From an uncultured Peptococcaceae bacterium (lineage in GTDB: Bacteria; Bacillota; Peptococcia; Peptococcales; Peptococcaceae): DNA of 10,085 nt. Below the pieces are notes generated by a model. The model ran no database searches. It had not been told where the DNA came from and was given only the letters and a program-made list of their open reading frames with translations. This document shows positions 5,810-10,085 of the stretch, one piece after another. How positions within the stretch are numbered: the stretch's first letter is position 1; the number at the start of each line of letters is the position of its first letter. The stretch spans positions 1 through 10,085 of the forward strand of contig USCP01000052.1 in the NCBI GenBank assembly GCA_900553245.1. Direction: 5' to 3'. Position numbers and translations under genes: made by a program.

Positions 5810-6503
5810 TCTGAAGCAAGGTTTCACCGCCCCGCCTCCTAGGCGAAAGGAAGCGTTTTTGTCTCAATTTGCACCGATGCATTTATCCTTGGCAGAGGTA
5901 GTCATGCTGCAGGCACGTTATATTCGTAAATGGACGTGGGTGGCTTCTGCGGTGGTTTTGGTTATCGCACTAATGACATTGACCGTTCTGCCGAAGGATG
6001 GTCTATGGGCCGTTTCCGGGATGACACCGCTTTTGGCCTTGGTGGTTGTCACAGAAAGCGGACGTTCTCAAAGCTATCGTATGGTGGAGCTGGAGATGGC
6101 GACACGGTTTTCTTTGCGCTGTGTCACCTTAGCGCGGTTGGTTGTTTTAGGGACTGTTAATGTGCTAATCATGGCAATGATAGTACTGATGGGGATTGTT
6201 AAACTCTCCTTTAGTCCATGGGCGGTCGTTGCTTATATGGGTGTGCCGTATTTACTCACGGCAACCCTTGGATTGACATTGGTGAGACATTTAGCGAGCC
6301 ATGATGGGATGATGGCCTGTGTGATTGCTACGCTTGCTATTTCTGTGAGTGGGACCTTTTTGCACAGCTGGTTACCGGTGCTTTATCAACCGCATGCGCT
6401 ATGGTTGTGGTTTGTGTGTCTGGTTCTTTTAGTGATTGGTGTGGTGAAACAATGTAGAAGCCTCATCATCGGAATGGAGGGATTGTTATGGCGCTTGTCA
6501 TAG
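5790..6503 (+). CDS. Unrecognised six-helix membrane protein, candidate anti-sigma/sensor of the operon
   Basis: The 237-residue protein has a basic cytosolic N-terminus of about 45 residues (FTAPPPRRKEAF at 12-23) and about six membrane helices (near 47-66, 71-88, 113-137, 145-165, 173-190, 203-219). The segment between helices 2 and 3, SGRSQSYRMVELEMATRFSL (90-109), followed by ARLVVLG, has a conserved look. I recall similar segments in clostridial proteins beside sigma-ABC operons, but I know no named family. It lies inside the operon, overlapping the sigma gene by 20 bases and the ATPase by 16, which argues for coupled synthesis. A membrane anti-sigma factor or an extra permease subunit both fit. 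The ATG has AAAGGAGG 6 bases upstream. A longer reading from 5673 lies inside the sigma gene and is rejected. Confidence 0.85.
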   Translation: MKKWKDDLKQGFTAPPPRRKEAFLSQFAPMHLSLAEVVMLQARYIRKWTWVASAVVLVIALMTLTVLPKDGLWAVSGMTPLLALVVVTESGRSQSYRMVELEMATRFSLRCVTLARLVVLGTVNVLIMAMIVLMGIVKLSFSPWAVVAYMGVPYLLTATLGLTLVRHLASHDGMMACVIATLAISVSGTFLHSWLPVLYQPHALWLWFVCLVLLVIGVVKQCRSLIIGMEGLLWRLS

Positions 6504-7195
6504 ATCGTGTATCCAAACAATATAAAAATAAAATTGCTGTCGACCGTGTATCGGTGACCTTAGAGCAAGGCGTTGTGGGTCTTTTAGGCGCAAACGGTGC
6601 GGGAAAAACCACCTTGATTCGCATGATTTGCGGTATTCTTGAACCCAGCAGCGGCACGGTGTCCTTTAATGGTGTGAATGCCGGTCGCGAAGAATATCGA
6701 GCCATGCTGGGATATTTGCCCCAGGATTTTGGCTACTATCCGGAATTTACGGCACGAGATTTTTTGCTTTACTTTGCAGCCCTAAAGGGCATCCCAAAGC
6801 GACAGGCACGGCAGAGGACGGACGAATTATTGGAATTGGTGACCTTGCAGGATGTGGCAAAAAAGAAAATCAAAACATTTTCCGGTGGGATGAAGCAACG
6901 TTTAGGCATTGCCCAAGCTTTGCTCAATCATCCAAAGCTCCTAGTGATGGACGAGCCCACCGCTGGGCTTGACCCAAAGGAACGGGTCAAGTTTAGAAAC
7001 ATTTTGGACACCCTCGGCGAGGAAAGCTTGGTGCTTCTGTCCACTCATATTGTGTCGGATGTGGAGCATATTGCCGATGAAGTGTTGATGATGAAAGACG
7101 GGCAGCTTATTTTTAAGGGCCCGTGGACCCAAGAAAAAGGCGATTTGGAAGCATTTTATCTGAGCCAATTTGAGGAGGTGCGTCCTCATGCGTGA
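6488..7195 (+). CDS. ABC transporter ATP-binding protein (ABC-2 exporter type)
   Basis: The 235-residue protein has a complete set of ATPase motifs: Walker A GANGAGKT (34-41), Q-loop Gln79 in YLPQDFG, signature FSGGMKQRLGIAQALL (131-146), Walker B LLVMDE (151-156), D-loop AGLDP and H-loop His187 in STHIVSD. The short C-terminus and sequence style match the BcrA/NatA-like ATPases that drive ABC-2 exporters. It would sit on the cytosolic face and power the 402-residue permease encoded next. GGAGG lies 9 bases before the ATG. It overlaps the upstream gene by 16 bases and the downstream permease by 8. Likely roles are export of, or resistance to, membrane-active compounds. YxlF of the sigY operon is a functional analogue by position only. 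Confidence 0.95.
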   Translation: MALVIDRVSKQYKNKIAVDRVSVTLEQGVVGLLGANGAGKTTLIRMICGILEPSSGTVSFNGVNAGREEYRAMLGYLPQDFGYYPEFTARDFLLYFAALKGIPKRQARQRTDELLELVTLQDVAKKKIKTFSGGMKQRLGIAQALLNHPKLLVMDEPTAGLDPKERVKFRNILDTLGEESLVLLSTHIVSDVEHIADEVLMMKDGQLIFKGPWTQEKGDLEAFYLSQFEEVRPHA

Positions 7196-8396
7196 TTTTA
7201 CGGTATTATTTCGTTACGAGTTGAAGAAAATTCTGAAGCGTCGAATGGTGTGGATGGCCTTTGCGCTGTGCCTGGTCGGTATCGGCGTGTCTGCAACCTC
7301 TAGCCTTTTTGGCACCTATTATGTAGAGGGGAAGCCGGTTGAAACCCACTATGAAGGTTTTTTGATTGATAAGGCGAATAGTGAGGCCCTTTCGGGGCGA
7401 GCGATTGACCAAGCTCTGCTACAAGAAACGGTTGATGCTTATAAAAAGGTGCCTGCCGATGTGGCGCAATATTCAAATACACCGGAATATGAACAGTATG
7501 CCCGTCCTTACAGTGAAATATTTAATAAAATCCGCGCCTGGACCGGCATGCAGCTTGAGGAGATTCAAGGGTGGACGGTTGATGAAGATGCCTTTTATAA
7601 AGCACGCGCCAATCATTTGGAAGATACATGGACTACTTATGCGCTAACAGACGCTGAAAAGGATTACTGGCGCGCCAGGGAAGCACAGATTGAGCAACCT
7701 TTGGTCTATAGCTACCATGAGGGATATATCCAGATTATGAAAGGGATTATTGTCGTGGGGGTGTGCGTGCTTTTGTTTATCGCTATTAGCCTGTCGGGGG
7801 TATTTGCATCAGAGCATCAGCAACGCACCGACCAACTGGTATTGACCTGCGCCAAAGGGAAAAAGAGCGTTTACTGGGCAAAGATTCTTGCCGGTGAGGT
7901 GGTTGCCATAGGGGCCACACTGTTCATGGCAGCCTTTCACATGGCGCTCTGCTTGGGTGTTTACGGTTCGGATGGATTTGATGCGCCTCTGCAGCTTTTT
8001 TATGCGGAATCCTCGATGCCAATTACAATGGGTCAAACCTGCCTCATTATATTGATGATGACACTGGTGACGGCGATTTTGTCCGCAGCCTTTGTGATGA
8101 TGTTATCGGAGCTTTTTAGAAGCAGCACGGCCGCCTTGGCTGTTTGTGCAGGCTTGGTGATTATGGGGCAAATTCAGCTGGGCGCAGGAGATATCCGTAT
8201 CCTTTCGCAAGTGTGGAATTGGATGCCAATGACCTACCTCAAGCTCTGGAACATTTTTGATTGCCGTCTACTGCCAATTGCAGGCCATTGTTTAACTGCC
8301 TGGCAGATTTTGCCGGTCATTTATCTTGCGGTTGCCGGACTGTTTGTATTGATTGGGAAACGTCAGTATAAGCACTATCAAGTTTCAGGACGATAA
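7188..8396 (+). CDS. ABC-2 type transporter permease
   Basis: The product has 402 residues. It has a cytosolic basic N-terminus (RYELKKILKRRMVW at 9-22) and a first membrane helix near 21-41. An unusually large, probably extracellular, polar domain of about 140 residues (42-183) follows, then five helices (near 185-208, 235-257, 283-306, 313-331, 372-391). Helix 2 is followed by the cytosolic FASEHQQRTDQLVLTCAKGK, typical of ABC-2 permeases of the BcrB/NatB kind, where it contacts the ATPase. I chose ATG 7188, with AGGAGGT 8-9 bases upstream, over a TTG at 7170 that would add six residues. The large outer loop may bind the substrate or sense the stress. It is the last gene of the operon and is followed by a long terminator. 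Confidence 0.92.
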   Translation: MRDFTVLFRYELKKILKRRMVWMAFALCLVGIGVSATSSLFGTYYVEGKPVETHYEGFLIDKANSEALSGRAIDQALLQETVDAYKKVPADVAQYSNTPEYEQYARPYSEIFNKIRAWTGMQLEEIQGWTVDEDAFYKARANHLEDTWTTYALTDAEKDYWRAREAQIEQPLVYSYHEGYIQIMKGIIVVGVCVLLFIAISLSGVFASEHQQRTDQLVLTCAKGKKSVYWAKILAGEVVAIGATLFMAAFHMALCLGVYGSDGFDAPLQLFYAESSMPITMGQTCLIILMMTLVTAILSAAFVMMLSELFRSSTAALAVCAGLVIMGQIQLGAGDIRILSQVWNWMPMTYLKLWNIFDCRLLPIAGHCLTAWQILPVIYLAVAGLFVLIGKRQYKHYQVSGR

Positions 8397-8413
8397 ATTG
8401 GTGCCGTACAAAC

Positions 8414-8462
8414 AACAACAAGCCCTCGATTCCAAATAGAATCGGGGGCTTGTTGTTATTTT
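8414..8462. terminator. Long hairpin terminator between convergent units
   Basis: A 19-pair stem with one G-T pair and a six-base loop (arms 8414-8432 and 8439-8457) is followed by ATTTT. It ends the sigma-ABC operon. It also lies just past the stop of the minus-strand SnoaL-like gene, where the T-tract on that strand is weaker, so it may serve both directions. Confidence 0.88.
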
Positions 8463-8471
8463 GTGGGTGAT

Positions 8472-8858
8472 TTAGTCGAGTAAGGTGGTGCCGTAGGAAT
8501 TGTCAATGGCGCACAGCCATTGGCCGTCTACTTTACGATACACATAGGTGGCGCGGCGATCCATGCTGTATTCGGAGGTATCCTTATTGTCTGCATCGAG
8601 GAGGGTTTGGGAAAGCACGAGGACGGTGTCGCCGGCTTCAAGCATGCACATCTTGCCTTGGGTAGGCACTACGCTGTTTTTAAAATAGGCAGCGATTTTA
8701 ATGAACGCAGCCTTAATCGCTTCCTTACCCCTTACTTCGAGTCCCGGACGCACCACAAGAACGGCGTCGTCGGTGTAGAAATTCATCAAATCGTCAAAGC
8801 GTTCCTCGCGAATCGCTAAATCCGCCTCATCGATTAAATGTTGGATTTCTGTGTTCAT
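8472..8858 (-). CDS. SnoaL-like/NTF2-fold protein (DUF4440-like)
   Basis: The 128-residue soluble protein fits the NTF2-like fold: an N-terminal helix pair (IDEADLAIREERFDDLMNFY), then YTDDAVLVVRPG, then a GKEAIKAAF helix. A curved sheet follows, ending in the typical ATYVYRKVDGQWLCAIDNS. Members of this superfamily act as small hydrolases, isomerases, or ligand-binding or steroid-like pockets. The sequence here does not fix a reaction, so only the fold is claimed. The ATG at 8858 is preceded by AGGAG at 8 bases. A TTG one codon earlier is less likely. The gene is monocistronic with a strong promoter that carries a CTATA-rich dyad, which suggests specific control. Confidence 0.85.
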   Translation of the reverse strand: MNTEIQHLIDEADLAIREERFDDLMNFYTDDAVLVVRPGLEVRGKEAIKAAFIKIAAYFKNSVVPTQGKMCMLEAGDTVLVLSQTLLDADNKDTSEYSMDRRATYVYRKVDGQWLCAIDNSYGTTLLD

Positions 8859-8889
8859 CAAATCATCTCCTATTCATTTTGATATTGTT

Positions 8890-8910
8890 CTATAGTTTAT
8901 AGTTGTATAG
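8890..8910. promoter_or_regulatory. CTATA-rich dyad over the -10 box, candidate operator
   Basis: On the plus strand CTATA-GTT-TATAG (8890-8902) is a perfect inverted repeat, and a further TATAG follows at 8906-8910. Together they cover the -10 box and part of the spacer. That position suits a repressor or a spacer-binding activator. Which protein binds is unknown; AT-rich promoters can give such patterns by chance. Confidence 0.4.
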
Positions 8911-8922
8911 TCCTTTTGTCAA
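8894..8922 (-). promoter_or_regulatory. Promoter of the SnoaL-like gene
   Basis: On the minus strand a perfect TTGACA (8917-8922), preceded by C, is followed after 17 bases by TAAACT (8894-8899), part of TATAAACT. The predicted start is near 8887, giving a leader of about 30 bases. The spacer and -10 region are packed with CTATA repeats described separately. Confidence 0.7.
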
Positions 8923-8924
8923 GG

Positions 8925-8935
8925 AATCATTGATA
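8925..8935. repeat. AATCATTGATA word, copy 3, just upstream of a -35 box
   Basis: Eleven bases identical to 3777-3787. The copy begins two bases upstream of the -35 box of the SnoaL-like gene and partly overlaps the A-run of the MFS terminator. Confidence 0.35.
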
Positions 8936-8961
8936 AAAAATCCGGCGTCAGAGGACGCCGG
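8935..8961 (-). terminator. Intrinsic terminator of the MFS gene
   Basis: CCGGCGTC and GACGCCGG form a perfect eight-pair GC-rich stem around a four-base loop. On the minus strand it is followed by a run of six Ts (8935-8940). It starts seven bases after the MFS stop codon. Confidence 0.92.
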
Positions 8962-8968
8962 TAGAAAT

Positions 8969-10085
8969 TTAATTTTTGATACGCACTGTCACACGGAAGA
9001 GGGCGAGGCCAACGAGAAATAAAATCGCGATGGCGCCGACACCGAGGTTGATGTTGCCGGTGACTTGGCTGACGATGCTCACCAAGGTTGTCCCCATAAA
9101 GGACGCGCCCTTGCCACAGATGTCCATAATGCCAAAGTATTCGCCGGATTGCTCGGATGGAATGATGCGTGCAAAGTAAGAGCGAGAGAGGGCTTGGATA
9201 CCGCCTTGAAACATCCCAACGAGCACTGCCAGAATCCAAAATTGCACTTGGCTTTCAAGAAACATCGCAAAGACTGCGATGCCGAAGTATGCCACAATGC
9301 AGAGGGTAATTAAACGCGAGGTGGCAAAGCGTTGAGAGAGTCTACCAAAAAGAATCGCGAACGGAAAGGCCACGATTTGGGTCACCAAGAGTGCCAAGAG
9401 GAGACCGGTGGTATCCAGACCCAGTGCGGTGCCGTAAGCGGTTGCCATATCAATGATGGTGTAGACCCCGTCAATATAAAAGAAAAACGCCAAAAGGAAA
9501 ATAAAAGCTTTCTTTTGGTGGCGCATATTTTTGAGGGTGTGGCTTAAACGACGAAAACTTTCGCGGAAGGCAGTGCCACTGTGTTCCACATAATTGAGCT
9601 GTTTGTAGTTGCGCAACAGTGGCAAGGTAAAGAGCAGCCACCACAGTGCGGTGACGCAAAATGCCAGTCGCATAGCGATGGTAATGGAGAGCCCCAAGGC
9701 ACCACCACCGAGCACCAAGCCCAGTGCAATGATAAAGGGCACACAGCTACCAATATAGCCCCAAGCATAGCCGTTAGAAGAGATATAGTCCATGCGCGTT
9801 GGGGTGGTGACATCGCCCAACATGGAATCGTAAAAAATAAGGCTCCCAGAGTAGCCGATGCGGCAGACGACAAAGATGATGAGAAAAATCAGCCAGTGAT
9901 CAAAAAAGCCCAAACCTACCAAAGAGAGTAAGCCGATGACGAGAAAAAGCGAAAACAACGGCTTTTTAAAGTCTTTGGTATCGGCCAGTGTCCCCAATAC
10001 CGGCCCAATCAAGGCAATAATCAAAGTGGCAATAGAGGCGGCATAGCCCCAGTAGGCTAAATACTGTGCATTTGAGGTGGACAAC
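8969..10085 (-). CDS. MFS transporter, UMF1/Atg22-like family (5' end beyond window)
   Basis: About 371 residues are visible and the reading frame is still open at the right edge, so the N-terminus (likely the first membrane helix, some 45-60 residues) is missing. The TTG at 10084 is not a convincing start. About eleven membrane helices can be seen. The stretch LAYWGYAASIATLIIALIGP, followed by GTLADTKDFKKP, matches the start of helix 2 and the conserved GxxAD-x-KK loop of UMF1 (Atg22-like, Pfam PF11700) transporters. SNGYAWGYIGS and GGIQALSRSYFARIIPSEQSG in the C-terminal half are also typical; the family's second-half motif usually reads GGxQALSRS. Substrates are mostly unknown; relatives are linked to amino-acid or metabolite efflux. 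A clear terminator follows. Confidence 0.9.
   Translation of the reverse strand, partial: LSTSNAQYLAYWGYAASIATLIIALIGPVLGTLADTKDFKKPLFSLFLVIGLLSLVGLGFFDHWLIFLIIFVVCRIGYSGSLIFYDSMLGDVTTPTRMDYISSNGYAWGYIGSCVPFIIALGLVLGGGALGLSITIAMRLAFCVTALWWLLFTLPLLRNYKQLNYVEHSGTAFRESFRRLSHTLKNMRHQKKAFIFLLAFFFYIDGVYTIIDMATAYGTALGLDTTGLLLALLVTQIVAFPFAILFGRLSQRFATSRLITLCIVAYFGIAVFAMFLESQVQFWILAVLVGMFQGGIQALSRSYFARIIPSEQSGEYFGIMDICGKGASFMGTTLVSIVSQVTGNINLGVGAIAILFLVGLALFRVTVRIKN

Noticed and set aside
1..10085. Mobile element, toxin-antitoxin or defence island
   Set aside because: No transposase, integrase, inverted-repeat ends, paired small toxin/antitoxin genes or known defence domains were seen.

Overview
The window looks like the chromosome of a low-to-middle GC Gram-positive anaerobe of the Bacillota, probably class Clostridia. 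This rests on strong AGGAGG-type ribosome sites, compact operons ending in hairpin-plus-T terminators, two lipoproteins with short lipoboxes, a PTS_EIIC_2 permease, a C_GCAxxG_C_C redox protein, and an Endonuclea_NS_2 lipoprotein of a type common in gut clostridia. I cannot name the genus. There is no rRNA, tRNA, CRISPR array, insertion sequence or phage gene.

Layout. At 1-861 (minus) lies a PTS-like IIC membrane protein that runs off the left edge. It is divergent from a lipoprotein at 1143-2333, and both have good sigma-A-type promoters in the gap between them. A membrane-anchored XRE-type regulator follows (2457-3182). It converges on a C_GCAxxG_C_C cysteine protein (3225-3620, minus) across a shared bidirectional terminator. 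Divergent from that is a two-gene unit, 3801-5194: a small conserved cytosolic protein whose stop overlaps the start of a secreted lipoprotein nuclease. Next is a four-gene operon, 5336-8396: an ECF-type sigma factor starting with GTG, an unrecognised membrane protein, an ABC ATPase and an ABC-2 permease. All its junctions overlap (20, 16 and 8 bases), and it ends in a long hairpin. The right end carries two minus-strand genes, a SnoaL/NTF2-like protein (8472-8858) and an MFS transporter of the UMF1/Atg22-like type (8969 to beyond the edge), each with its own terminator.

How the parts work together. The clearest functional unit is the sigma-membrane protein-ABC operon. Its layout recalls the Bacillus subtilis sigY-yxlCDEFG operon and suggests an envelope-stress or antimicrobial-peptide response, with the unknown 237-residue membrane protein as the candidate anti-sigma or sensor. 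The second unit pairs a cytosolic protein with an exported nuclease and could be a nuclease/inhibitor pair, by analogy with Nin/NucA. The rest looks like single-gene housekeeping or accessory units. No clearly new defence or mobile system is visible. The most useful leads are the role of the 237-residue protein, the coupled small protein, a repeated ATCATTGATA word in three leader or promoter regions, and a CTATA-rich dyad in the SnoaL-like gene promoter.
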